DNA of 64,000 nucleotides, taken from NCBI GenBank assembly GCA_014084085.1, contig NPFB01000053.1, positions 12,281-76,280 of the forward strand, in the 5' to 3' direction. A model generated the notes under the pieces. That model had not been told where the DNA came from. It searched no databases and worked only from the letters and a program-made list of their open reading frames with translations. The DNA is from Hondaea fermentalgiana (taxonomy: Eukaryota; Sar; Bigyra; Thraustochytrida; Thraustochytriidae). Shown in pieces: positions 31,387-40,735 of the stretch. Position numbers and translations under genes: made by a program. How positions within the stretch are numbered: the stretch's first letter is position 1; each line of letters begins with the position of its first letter.

Positions 31387-31947
31387 ATGTGGCAGCCACA
31401 GCCGCAGCAGGCGCCGATGGCGTTCGCGCCGCAGCAGCAGCAATGCGCTGCGGTGGCCCCGAAACAGGCCAAAGAGGAGTGGAACGAGTTTCTCATTAGC
31501 ACGCTGGACAAGGACTTCGTCAAGACCGCTCGACGCGGCGCGAACTGGCACCACGTGCAGGGGGATGAGTTCCGCAGCGACACGGGCGAGGTCCACCGCT
31601 GCGACCAGTTCTGCATCCGCTGGGTCTTCCGCCACGACGGCCTCAAAATCTGCTCCGTGTCCGGGCGCTGCGTGAATTCGCTGGCGCCCCAGTCGCAGCA
31701 GCAGCAGCAGCAGCAGCAAGCTAACGGCATGCTGCAAAGCAAGACAAAGCGTCGTTGCGACGACGAAACTGGCTGCAGCTGGAACACGAGCAGCGTAAAC
31801 GTTTCCTCGGCCGACGACGCCATCGCACGGATGGAGAACGATCCCATGATCTTTGCGCCGGCTCTGAAGAAGCGTTCCTTTCGTTCGGCTGCCAGCGAGG
31901 CCACGGACCAGGACATGGACATGGACGACCGCTTCGATTTCTTCTAA
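31387..31947 (+). CDS. Small Gln-rich protein with a Cys cluster, unknown function
   Basis: This 186-aa protein is not recognised. It has a Gln-rich N-terminus (residues 1-20) and a conserved-looking core at about 28-100. The core contains EEWNEFLISTLDKDFVKTA and a Cys-rich stretch with spacing C-x3-C-x12-C-x5-C (CDQFC, IC, SGRC) that could bind a metal. A poly-Gln run follows (SQQQQQQQQ, 31694-31721), then an acidic tail ending in DMDMDDRFDFF. The latter looks like a short linear interaction motif. The core, with tryptophans and cysteines in a regular arrangement, supports real coding. A nuclear regulatory role is only a guess from the low-complexity flanks. Confidence 0.72.
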   Translation: MWQPQPQQAPMAFAPQQQQCAAVAPKQAKEEWNEFLISTLDKDFVKTARRGANWHHVQGDEFRSDTGEVHRCDQFCIRWVFRHDGLKICSVSGRCVNSLAPQSQQQQQQQQANGMLQSKTKRRCDDETGCSWNTSSVNVSSADDAIARMENDPMIFAPALKKRSFRSAASEATDQDMDMDDRFDFF

Positions 31948-32384
31948 ATTTCAAAAACGAAAGAAATCGCGCATGAAGGACGAAGGCGACATTTCGAACA
32001 TTCTCGATCTTGGCCTCTCCTGTCTGTTCTCCTAATTTCTGTGAACACGACCCCGAACACACAACCAACCGGGTCAAGGTCTGTCCTTTTCTTTCTTTTT
32101 GGGGGCGGAGAAAAGGAAAAGAAATGTAACAGGATTGACAGCACCCAAAGCTTGCCCGCGCTTTACTCAGCGCAGCGCGGCGCAAGCTTGTTTATCTACA
32201 GACGCTACGATTGATCGAACCTCAGGCCAAGGCGCCAGCCAGGTTCACCACTCACTCACTTACTCACTTCTAACCTTATTATGACAAATTTTTTTTCTGG
32301 TTTCTGATGAACTAACTGCCCATACCGATCTACGTACGCTATTCCGTGCCATGCCGGGGCCATGCTGTGCCGGTGACCGAAACT
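31948..32384. other. Convergent spacer
   Basis: A 437-bp tail-to-tail spacer between the Cys-cluster gene and VPS51. ACTC repeats occur near 32251-32268. Nothing else was recognised. Confidence 0.6.
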
Positions 32385-34970
32385 CTACGACGACGCTTCC
32401 TGGTGCTCGCGCATTGCAGCACGCGACGCGCGACACGCTCGATCAATCACATCTTGCGAAAGAGGCTCTGGGTCCACGCAACGGTCGCGCGAAGCAGCCA
32501 TGACTTGCGTCAGCTGCGTAGAAGGCACCTCCACATCCTCCACCAGCGTCGGCACCACGGATCGTAAAAAGTACAAGTCAATTTCGAACTGCTGGAACGC
32601 CTCACGGGAAAAGGTAGACTCTCGCGTCGCTTCAAAGAGCGTTTTGAGGATCACCTTGAGCAAATTTAGTGCCACGGAGTCCGCCGTCAGCTGCACATGC
32701 TCATACAGAGTCACGCGTCGGGAGAACATGCGCTCAATATCCTTTTGGACACTCGCCGTTACGCGATTGCCCGTCGAAGAGCGCATGAACCGCCCTGAAT
32801 GGGCGCGCATGTCAGCGTCAAAAGCGGTTCCGGCACCCAAGCTAGGTTCGTCGTCAGCTTCTGCCTCATTCAACTTCTTCGCCGGACCTAACAAATGGTC
32901 GTCCTGCGAGCACAAGGAAACCTGTTTGCAGCAGCGATGAATGCCCTCCACTACCGCTACAATCGAAGGCCGCACCGACCAGGCCCCAAAGCCACCCTCG
33001 GATCCTACTTCTTCCGGTGCAAGTGCAACAGAGGCCCCGAGATCTTTGGACAGCAAGTTGGCGTTGGCCTCGACAAAGGCGAGCAAAAGACGCTCTTTTG
33101 TGGCGTCAAGCTCGTTCATCAGCTCTGGGGCCCCGGCGATCGAATAAGGACACCGTCGTACGTAGAGCCGAAATTGCAGGGCTAGGCATGCAAGGTCCAG
33201 CAGGGCGTTCGGCTCATCGCCTGCACGCACAGGTACGTCCACGAGAATCTTACTTCGCTCCGGTGCCATGCCCTGCGCCTGTCGCGACGACGTCGACGAC
33301 GATGACGACTTGCCGTCCCCGAGCGCGTGTAGTGAGAGCGCGATGCGGCCGTGCTCGCCCTGAGAGCGCCGTGCCGGATGAAACGGGTCGCATACGCATT
33401 CCAGCGCATTTGCCAGGCCAAGCACCCACGAACGCAGTTGGAATTTGATCAGATTGTCGAAGATAGCCGACATGTCAGCCAAGAGATCCGAGCACGCGCG
33501 CAGCAAACCATCCAGGTCCATCATTGTTTGCGCAATGTCTGACTCAATCTCGATGGCGAGCTCTTTGGCGCGAACCATGGGCGACGCGTGCTGCATTTCC
33601 TCCTTGTGCACGTGCGCATCATACATTGCAATCAATCGCTTGTTCACGTCCGCGTGCAGCTCGTCAAAGGCGAGCACAACCTGATTTCGAATCACATGTT
33701 CCGCAACCTCGGTAGATCGATCCTGCAGAAATCCCGCTCGGACAACTTCGCCCAAGTCCGTCTCGTGCATGTGGCGGACAAATGCATCGAGCGCCCCGAG
33801 AAGGACACCAAACTGGCCTGCCTCGCTGCGCTGCGTAGCATTGAGCTCACTTTCCCGTGTACTCTTGCCCTCTGCTGCATCACGACCGATCTCCTTTGCA
33901 TGAATCTCGCCGCCATACATGACGTCGTCGGCCACGAGACGAGACCGAACCGTGTTAAGAAACCGAGAAAGCACGGGCTTGGCAAAGGCTCGGAGTTGGA
34001 GAGCGGCATCCTCTCGGGCCGCCCGCACCTCTTCTTCCTCCGAAGGGGTAGTGAGGCCAGTGCCATCGGCAAAGAGGCGCTTATACGTCTCACAGGCCGA
34101 TTGAAGGTCGTCCAGGACACGAACACAGAGCTCCGAGACAAAGCCCTCGAGACCCAAATTGGCCTGGAGCTCTAGCGCCCGTTTAATTTGCGCATCAAAA
34201 TGATGTTCGTGCCATGCGAAAAAGGCATCTCGCAACGCCTCCTTGTCGAGCGAGCCCGAGGGCGCAGAGGGAAGGAGGTCCGAGCCCTCAGACAGCTCAA
34301 TCAACAACGACAGACTCTCATTGAAGCTGTCAAAGCTGAGCGAAGGTTGGTTGATTTTCTCGCGCAAATTTTCTCGCAGCTGCAGAATGATTTCTTCAGA
34401 TTCCTTTTGAATCGCTGCAAAGGATGCCACCTCGGCGTGCTTTTGCAGAATCGGCACCGCACGCTGGTAGTACCGTACGGCCTGGCCTGCAGCGTCCATC
34501 TCGATACATTGCCGCAGACGCAGCGGCAGCTCAAAAAGAAAGTTGAGCTTTTGGATGAGTCCTTGCAGACGCACGAGCTTCTCGATGCGAGACCGTTTCG
34601 GGCGCATGCGCTCATTCAGCTCCAGCGTGGTGCCGTGCACGTTATCCACACGGGAAGCCAAGGCGTCTACTTCAGACTCGATCTCGTTGATTTTGTCCTT
34701 CATGCTGCGAATCGTGTCCGTGGCCCCGATGAACTTGGAGTAGTTGTCATAGACGAGCAGCTGCACATCGGCATCGAGGGTGCGGACCTCGTGCACCAGA
34801 GAGTCATCCGTGCGCAAGAGCTCCGCAAAGCTCGACTTTTCCAGTCGGTCCTTCACGTAGCTCTCCCTGTCGAAGCTGGCCGAGTCCAGGTTCGTCGCCA
34901 GCGACGGATCCTCGTCCCCGCTCGAGCCCACGCCGTAGTAGCTCTCCAGCAAGGTCTTCATGCGGTCCAT
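32385..34970 (-). CDS. VPS51: VPS51 subunit of GARP/EARP tethering complexes
   Basis: This 861-aa protein has the VPS51/fat-free N-terminal signature: LLESYYG near the start, SFDRESYVKDRLEKSSFAEL, then VLVYDNYSKFIGATDTIRSM-like sequence at about residues 60-90 (here QLLVYDNYSKFIGATDTIR). A long helical rod typical of CATCHR tethers follows. VPS51 links the GARP complex at the trans-Golgi (and EARP on endosomes) to SNAREs for retrograde transport. The length compares with about 780 aa in human. The ATG at 34968-34970 gives the family start; the frame stays open upstream to 35393, but that part is Arg/Ala-rich and overlaps the divergent FAM192A-like gene, so I exclude it. Single exon. Only 119 bp separate this start from the next gene's start. 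Confidence 0.92.
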   Translation of the reverse strand: MDRMKTLLESYYGVGSSGDEDPSLATNLDSASFDRESYVKDRLEKSSFAELLRTDDSLVHEVRTLDADVQLLVYDNYSKFIGATDTIRSMKDKINEIESEVDALASRVDNVHGTTLELNERMRPKRSRIEKLVRLQGLIQKLNFLFELPLRLRQCIEMDAAGQAVRYYQRAVPILQKHAEVASFAAIQKESEEIILQLRENLREKINQPSLSFDSFNESLSLLIELSEGSDLLPSAPSGSLDKEALRDAFFAWHEHHFDAQIKRALELQANLGLEGFVSELCVRVLDDLQSACETYKRLFADGTGLTTPSEEEEVRAAREDAALQLRAFAKPVLSRFLNTVRSRLVADDVMYGGEIHAKEIGRDAAEGKSTRESELNATQRSEAGQFGVLLGALDAFVRHMHETDLGEVVRAGFLQDRSTEVAEHVIRNQVVLAFDELHADVNKRLIAMYDAHVHKEEMQHASPMVRAKELAIEIESDIAQTMMDLDGLLRACSDLLADMSAIFDNLIKFQLRSWVLGLANALECVCDPFHPARRSQGEHGRIALSLHALGDGKSSSSSTSSRQAQGMAPERSKILVDVPVRAGDEPNALLDLACLALQFRLYVRRCPYSIAGAPELMNELDATKERLLLAFVEANANLLSKDLGASVALAPEEVGSEGGFGAWSVRPSIVAVVEGIHRCCKQVSLCSQDDHLLGPAKKLNEAEADDEPSLGAGTAFDADMRAHSGRFMRSSTGNRVTASVQKDIERMFSRRVTLYEHVQLTADSVALNLLKVILKTLFEATRESTFSREAFQQFEIDLYFLRSVVPTLVEDVEVPSTQLTQVMAASRDRCVDPEPLSQDVIDRACRASRAAMREHQEASS

Positions 34971-35089
34971 GGTGCCCACGAGCGCCGGCTCCTCGCCGCG
35001 CGCTCCGCCGCGCCAGCCGCGCGCCCTCCCTCTCCGCCGCGCGGCCCGCTCTCGAGCCCGCGCTCGAGCCCGCGCTCGAGCCCGGCGCC
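34971..35089. promoter_or_regulatory. 119-bp bidirectional promoter region
   Basis: VPS51 (-) and the FAM192A-like gene (+) start head to head at 34970 and 35090. The very GC-rich interval, with CGCGCTCGAGCC-type direct repeats near 35055-35080, must contain both 5' UTRs and core promoters unless transcription starts inside the opposite gene. Confidence 0.6.
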
Positions 35090-36245
35090 ATGGAGGAGGG
35101 GGGCCGCGCGGGCCTGAACTTCGTGCGCACGGCGGTCCTGCGCAGCGGCGCCAATGGGACCGAGGGCACCGAGGAAGAGGTGGAGCGCATCGAGCACCAC
35201 GCGCCTGGCGACGGAAACCCTCCCTCGGCGCTCGAGCGCGAGCGCGAGCTTCTGGCCAAGCGCGAGCACGCCTCGCTCTACGACCAGCTGAAGAGCCAGC
35301 GCGAAGAGCAGCAGGAGGAATGGCAGCGTCAACGCGCTGCACAAGGTATGTTGTCTTTCCATTTGTTTGCCGCAGCCAACACGTCAGGGACATGAAAAAA
35401 AAAAAATCCTGGCCGTGGTCCGTAGTCGTCCCATGGCCGATGCATGGATGATCATCGAACGAATGAACGACGGATGCTCCACGGTCCTGCTCGTGTGCGT
35501 CGTGGCATGGATATCTCTAGATCTGATCGAACTTTAGTCAGTCATTATCTTCAATTTTGGCAGGCAGGAAGGCAGGAAGGCAGACATAGGCATACGGGGC
35601 GCGGCGCACCACGCGCGGGCACACATACAAAAGAGAGAGAAATGGAACGTACGACTAACGCCTAGATGTACCTTAAATCGCCGTACACACAGACCTGCCT
35701 CCTGAGCTCGATGAAGACGAACTCGCCTATCTCCGCGAGCAGCAAGAGAAACAGCATGCTAAAGCAATGCAGAACAAACTTGAGGAGGAAACGCAAATGG
35801 CAGCCTTCGGTAAGTCTCGTATCCGCCATTTCCGCATACTTTCGTCTTTTTAGCCAAACAATTCTTTGCTGACGCATGCTATTGCTTTCTCCCCTTTTCA
35901 TCGATTGCAGCCGAGGCTCAAAAAAATCGAGCCAAAGTGCGCTCCGGATCAGGCAGATCCGCGCAGACTTTAGAGGATCATCAGACTTCTTTGGGACCAT
36001 CAACTATTCAATCTCAGACACAAAATTCTCAAGGCGATGGAGTGGATAAAGAAACACGCGATGACTCTGAAGACGAGGAACTTTTTGGTTCACGTGTCGC
36101 GATTGGTGTTGTCAAAGGTCGCAAAAGGAAAAAGAAAACCAAAAAGAAGACCAAGACCAAAAAGGACCAGACCTCGACCTTATCTGCCGATAATGCACCT
36201 CAACCATCGGCACCTGCGAAAAAACCCAAGCTTGTTCCATACTAG
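35090..36245 (+). CDS. FAM192A/PSME3IP1 (NIP30) family nuclear protein, three exons
   Basis: Exons 35090-35345, 35693-35809 and 35911-36245 join in frame to 235 aa. Introns are 347 bp (GTATGT...ACACAG, with an ACTAAC branch-like site near 35654) and 101 bp (GTAAGT...TTGCAG). The protein matches the NIP30 domain: NFVRTAVLRSG at the start, then SLYDQLKSQREEQQEEWQ, then PPELDEDELAYLREQQEKQ across the first junction. The tail is Lys-rich (KGRKRKKKTKKKTKTKK), consistent with nuclear localisation, and ends KKPKLVPY. In animals the family binds the nuclear proteasome activator PA28-gamma. The splice model is strongly supported because the conserved block is only complete after joining exons 1 and 2. 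Confidence 0.9.
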
Positions 36246-36311
36246 GACTAGTCTGTTTGATGCTATCTATCAACTGATGAGAAAAGAATGATGCCACATT
36301 GCGAAATTCTA

Positions 36312-36659
36312 TCAAGATTCTGACAAAAGGTGGAGCAGGCATGCTGAGGCGACACCTCGTCTTGGCCGTGCAGACACAAGATGCAAGGCCTCTTTGAATT
36401 CTTCTGCGCGAAATTTGGTCGTCTCAGTCTTCGGCCCCGTTGCAGTCTCAATGGCGCGTACAATTCTCTGCAAAGGAGGCGAGTCTTGCATATCCCAGAC
36501 CTCGCTCGAGAGCCGAGGCTGCGAGGGGTCGCCTGCGATAGCAAATGTATTCACCGATCGCAGTCCACGTCGAGACCACTTACGGAGCTCTGCTCTGCTC
36601 ACGCCCGGCACCTCACCTAGATCCGGCATCTTTTTCTCGTCCAAGATATCCTCAGACAT
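36312..36659 (-). CDS. Small protein of unknown function (115 aa)
   Basis: The frame starts at an ATG (36657-36659) and lies tail to tail with the FAM192A-like gene, 66 bp apart. The translation is balanced in composition (SRAELRKWSRRGLRSVNTFA, then LQRIVRAIETATGPK and FRAEEFKEALHLV) and does not look like a shadow of another gene. No family was recognised. The last 15 residues look less conserved and may be read past a true splice site. Coding status is moderately likely. Confidence 0.5.
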   Translation of the reverse strand: MSEDILDEKKMPDLGEVPGVSRAELRKWSRRGLRSVNTFAIAGDPSQPRLSSEVWDMQDSPPLQRIVRAIETATGPKTETTKFRAEEFKEALHLVSARPRRGVASACLLHLLSES

Positions 36660-37148
36660 AGTTATTGGCTTTGGGTTTGCATCCGTGCTGGCAATATCTA
36701 GCCGGGCAGACGGAATTCATCCATCATCCTTTGGCATTACCCCATCTCACCCCACGGCCCTTGGATGCGCGTACAATCGGCGCGGCTAGCTAGTTAGTTA
36801 TGCTCTTCCGAATTCTTCGAAATCGGCAACGGAACAATAGGAATTCTTTTTCTTTCTTTTTTCCAATAAGCCTACCACAAATCTGTCTGTGGTTGCTTTC
36901 ATGTATAGACAACCCCAGATCTTGAACTAGCTAGACCTGTTCCATTGGCCGCGCATGTTTAAGAAAAACCCGCCTCTTGCAGCGCTACGTAACGCTATGC
37001 ATGTTTGGTTCATTCCCCCAAACAACGCAATTTTACCTAAACAAAAGGGCGTCAACCCTTCCTTGATAGACTGGACCAAAGAATCAACTCACAATCAAGC
37101 GTCAGTCAGTCAGTCCGTGAATGAGCCTGGAGGCGTTGCGACGACGAC
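36660..37148. other. Divergent spacer
   Basis: A 489-bp head-to-head spacer between the 115-aa ORF and the carboxypeptidase gene, with slightly lower GC than the genes. Nothing specific was recognised. Confidence 0.55.
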
Positions 37149-39161
37149 ATGCAAAGGCGCGCTCAGACCTCGGAGCGCGGCAGTGGTCGACGCAACAAGC
37201 GCGACAACACAGCTACGCGCCACGAGACAAACGATGAGCCTACGACGCGGCGCGCAGAATCGAGCCTTTGGAGCTCGTGGCGAAAAGCGCGCGCGCAAAC
37301 TACGCGTACGCACGTGCGCCTGGGCCTCTTGACCCTCGTTTCCTTGGCATTTCTCGTAACTTTGACATCCTGGCATAGCCTTGGTGCCCTCGATCCAGGC
37401 AACGGTGACGAGAGACGGCTCAGGTTGACCAAGAACGACGACAGCGAGGCAAGCGACGATCTCGCTGAAACTCGTGCCGATGTGAAAAAAACACCACCAG
37501 AAACCTTCGACCTGCGCGCCGCAACGCAGGCCCCGAAACGGATCAAACTTAAAACCGGCTACCGCGATCTTCTTCTTGAAGGCCTCAAGCCACTCGACGC
37601 AGAAGCGCTGCGTCTAGGCATGTCTGCGTCTTCGACGTCGACGACGAAAACCAGTGTATCGAAACGCAAAGCAGCAGCAGAAAAGGCTCGACTGCAGACC
37701 GAAAAGCTGCTGCATGCATCCTTTGACGAGCGCGGTCGCGCCCGTAGCGGCGCCTTTTTTGACGAGTTTCGTGACCTCGATGCCATGTTCACGTATTTCA
37801 CATGGCTTCGAGACCGCTTTCCAGATCACGTGTCACTGGGCCAAATTGGGACGTCGGCCCAAGGCAGACCCATCGTTGCCCTACGACTTGCCGTCTCGAC
37901 GCAAGCCAATGCAAACCCCAACGTCGTGATTCTTGGCACAGAACATGGGCGCGAATGGATGGTTCCAATGGCGCTGGCAGAAGCCGCAAGACTCTTGCTC
38001 GTCGACGCAGACGAAATGCCCCCTCTCTCGAGCGAAGAGCAGCAAGAGGCTGCGTTTCTTCGTGCACCGTCTCTGCTCAAGGTCGTCAATATCTGGTTGG
38101 TCCCAATTCTCAATCCAGATGGCTACGCGCACACTTTTTCTGCACGGCCCGATAGCGAGCTCGAAGAGGAAAAGCAGAAGCGATTCTGGCGCAAGAATCG
38201 GCAAAAGAATGCCGATGGGTCCATCGGTATTGATCTCAACCGAAATTGGGGATCTGACGGCTTCACATGGGGCCACGGACAGACGTGGACCGAAAGTGAA
38301 GTGTACATGGGGGCAAGCCCGTTCGAGGCTGCCGAGACGCGCGCGTTTCGAGATTGGATCTTTGGCGCAAGCGAATCCGCAGATGCGCTCGCGAACGACG
38401 CACGTGTTCGTCGCGCCTTGGCCCGCAAGCGGCGACTTGCCACGCCTGTGTCTGGACTTTTGGCTGTGCATTGCTGCATTGGAGGTGTGCTGCAGCCGCG
38501 CAATTACTGTGCTGTGCAGCCTCATGTCGAGCGGACGCACGCGTCCGTTGGACGACAACTCTGCCAGCAAATGAATGCCATAGGACATGGCGAGTACTCT
38601 TTCAAGCCACGACGCAAGACCTTGGAGATCTCATCGTCGGGCATTTCCATCGATTGGGCATTTTACGACGCTCTCATTCCTTACCCGCTCATGATTGAGA
38701 CCAGCTCTTCCAAGGCCTTTATTGAAGCGCGCAGACAGGCCAAGTTAGCGGGCGAAACAATCGGTTTTGGGAACGATGACGACGACGATGCGGGCGCAAG
38801 TGGTGGCGGCGGCGGTAGTATTGCTCAGCAACGAAAAGAGAAGCTTCGGGCAAAGATGGCAGCTGACGCGGGTAGCGATATCCGCCCCGTTGGCGCAGAG
38901 ATGGCCGTGGCCATCCTTTCGCATGCTGGTCTTGTCGCGGGAGCAATGCGTCTCGTCTCGTCGCGAGGGCCAGAGAGAGACGTCGAGCTCTCACCGTGGG
39001 GCTTCCTCGATGTTCGAAACACCACCGAGAGCGATCTTTACAAATGCAAGGTGCCTGGTCGCCCGGATCTTGTTCCTGCAGATCCTTGCGCAAAGAACAA
39101 GCTCAAGCCTTGGATCAAGTGTAACAAGAAGAGTTCGCGGAGCAAGCGAAAGAAAACATGA
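37149..39161 (+). CDS. M14 zinc carboxypeptidase, type II membrane or secreted
   Basis: This 670-aa protein removes C-terminal residues from peptides, judging by the M14 fold. A basic N-terminus is followed by one hydrophobic helix (about residues 57-75, HVRLGLLTLVSLAFLVTL), which should act as a signal anchor and place the enzyme in the secretory lumen or outside the cell. The catalytic domain starts near residue 210 with FTYFTWLRDRFPDHVSLGQI. Zinc ligands are H266 and E269 in HGRE and H441 in AVHCC. IDLNRNW gives N364-R365 for substrate carboxylate binding, and E517 in LMIET fits the general base. WLVPILNPDGY is also typical. A Gly-rich insert near 550 and a basic tail (KKSSRSKRKKT) are non-conserved. 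Single exon. Confidence 0.92.
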   Translation: MQRRAQTSERGSGRRNKRDNTATRHETNDEPTTRRAESSLWSSWRKARAQTTRTHVRLGLLTLVSLAFLVTLTSWHSLGALDPGNGDERRLRLTKNDDSEASDDLAETRADVKKTPPETFDLRAATQAPKRIKLKTGYRDLLLEGLKPLDAEALRLGMSASSTSTTKTSVSKRKAAAEKARLQTEKLLHASFDERGRARSGAFFDEFRDLDAMFTYFTWLRDRFPDHVSLGQIGTSAQGRPIVALRLAVSTQANANPNVVILGTEHGREWMVPMALAEAARLLLVDADEMPPLSSEEQQEAAFLRAPSLLKVVNIWLVPILNPDGYAHTFSARPDSELEEEKQKRFWRKNRQKNADGSIGIDLNRNWGSDGFTWGHGQTWTESEVYMGASPFEAAETRAFRDWIFGASESADALANDARVRRALARKRRLATPVSGLLAVHCCIGGVLQPRNYCAVQPHVERTHASVGRQLCQQMNAIGHGEYSFKPRRKTLEISSSGISIDWAFYDALIPYPLMIETSSSKAFIEARRQAKLAGETIGFGNDDDDDAGASGGGGGSIAQQRKEKLRAKMAADAGSDIRPVGAEMAVAILSHAGLVAGAMRLVSSRGPERDVELSPWGFLDVRNTTESDLYKCKVPGRPDLVPADPCAKNKLKPWIKCNKKSSRSKRKKT

Positions 39162-39463
39162 CGAATGGAACGGTATAGGTACGACTCTTGAAACGAAGCA
39201 CGAGGTTGGGGATATCGTTCACGTCCAACGTTTGCCGTGACTCGTACAATGCACTGCTCGCAATCCTTACCAAGCTCATCCTCGCCAATGTATGTATGCA
39301 TGCATGCATGCATGCATGCATGCATGCGTAAAATCAAACGATAATATACTCTACAACAATCTGTGCGTACTCATTTGAACACATTCTGGGTCTGATCTCT
39401 CAATCTTCAATGCCACCACGTAAACAATCTTGCAAACAATTCTCAGGCGGCCTCCACTTCCTC
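39162..39463. other. Convergent spacer with (ATGC)n
   Basis: A 302-bp tail-to-tail spacer that contains an array of about eight ATGC units at 39296-39327. Nothing else was recognised. Confidence 0.65.
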
Positions 39464-40042
39464 TTACTGCGTGGCGCTCTCGTCAGTATCGTCGTCCTGT
39501 GAAGTGGGTACTTTGACGTCAGAGGCGGTCGCAGCAAGCAAGAGCTTGTGCTCCGCGAGCTCGACGATGAGAGCCAGCGATTGAGTAAAGGCCGTTTGCG
39601 CGCGCTCAAGCTGATTACGCGGCTTCATGCGAAGCCAGCGGTAAAGAGGGTCATCTGTACGATGCTTGGACTGTTTCACCGATGTTGAGTCATCTTGTGC
39701 TGGCGAACTTTGTGACGCTAGCTTTCGCTGACGAAGTCCCTCTTTTTCCTCTTGCTTGTCCTCGTTTTCATCAGCGTTCTCTGGGCTGCTTGTTCTTCGC
39801 AAATGCAACGAAAAACGGGCAGCGTCATCTGTACACGGCTCGTTGGCATCAATGACGCGAAGGGCACGAGCCTCTGCCGGGAATCCATCGGGCGACACGA
39901 GCGTATTGCCCACGAGGCCCTTTGAGAATTTCGCGCTCGAGAGCTCGACAAAACCCTTGCGCAGCAGATTTTCGAGCTCTCGATGCAAATCTACAGTGCG
40001 TTCGGCGCCTTCCAAAAGGCTCAAGACTGCCGAGTCGTCCAT
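39464..40042 (-). CDS. VMA22/CCDC115-like V-ATPase assembly factor
   Basis: This 192-aa protein has the bipartite pattern of the VMA22/CCDC115 family. A helical N-terminus (about residues 1-50: LLEGAERTVDLHRELENLLR, then GFVELSSAKF) is followed by a low-complexity acidic middle. The conserved C-terminal helix pair is DPLYRWLRMKPRNQLERAQT then FTQSLALIVELAEHKLLL. The family acts in the ER as a chaperone for assembly of the vacuolar proton ATPase V0 sector. The start is the ATG at 40040-40042. The match is by motif pattern only, so the assignment is good but not certain. Confidence 0.75.
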   Translation of the reverse strand: MDDSAVLSLLEGAERTVDLHRELENLLRKGFVELSSAKFSKGLVGNTLVSPDGFPAEARALRVIDANEPCTDDAARFSLHLRRTSSPENADENEDKQEEKEGLRQRKLASQSSPAQDDSTSVKQSKHRTDDPLYRWLRMKPRNQLERAQTAFTQSLALIVELAEHKLLLAATASDVKVPTSQDDDTDESATQ

Positions 40043-40735
40043 GTTCTGTCTCAAGACGCTTTTTCCTGTTTCCGGTCTGCGCAGGCTTCGGGCTTCTGAG
40101 CTCTCTCTCTGTGTCCCTTATCTCTCTCGAGGGGCGGGAATACCTCCTCGAAAGGCTCTCAACCTTTTAGATCTATGGTGTGACGCTCCTTCGATGCACG
40201 ACCGCGCCCGCTCGACCGCGCGCCCACGCGCAGTGCCCGAGCAAAGCGCGCTCCGCCCGCCCTCGCGTCGTCGGCGGCGAATCTGTTCGCAGTCTGGAAA
40301 CCTAAGCGCAGCTAGTTTGACATGCTTGGAGGAAAAGCAGGGTTCGCCGTCGACCGCCATTTGCGTTGCGACGAAGAAGATTGCGTTGCGGCGACTCGAA
40401 AATGCGTTGCGGCGGCGGAATTGCTGGTGACCCAGACCTTGGCAGATGGGCGGAGAGAGACACAGGCAGACAGACAGAGAGACAGAGAGACAGGCAGAGA
40501 GAGGGGTGGTTGGTGGCGGCGGCCAGCGGTGGCAGACCCCGAGCAGCGGAGCGAGCGAGCGAGCGAGCGAGCGGGCGGCGCGCGCAGCACGGAGCGGGGC
40601 GCGAGCGGGTGGAGTCGTGCCTGCCGCGAATCCGACAAGCAGCGTACGGCCAGCTTGTCTGTCGTAGAGCTCGGTCCGTGAAAGAAGAAGAGCAGTCCCT
40701 TGAACGAGCGAGCGAGGAGCACGCAAGCAAGACAA
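40043..40735. other. Divergent spacer between VMA22-like and WDR43-like genes
   Basis: A head-to-head spacer of about 690 bp that should hold both promoters. It contains CAGA/GAGA repeats (40462-40503) and GAGC repeats (40549-40572). No gene was recognised. Confidence 0.6.

Noticed and set aside
34971..35393. Upstream in-frame extension of VPS51
   Set aside because: The extension is Arg/Ala-rich, unlike the family, and overlaps the first exon of the FAM192A-like gene.
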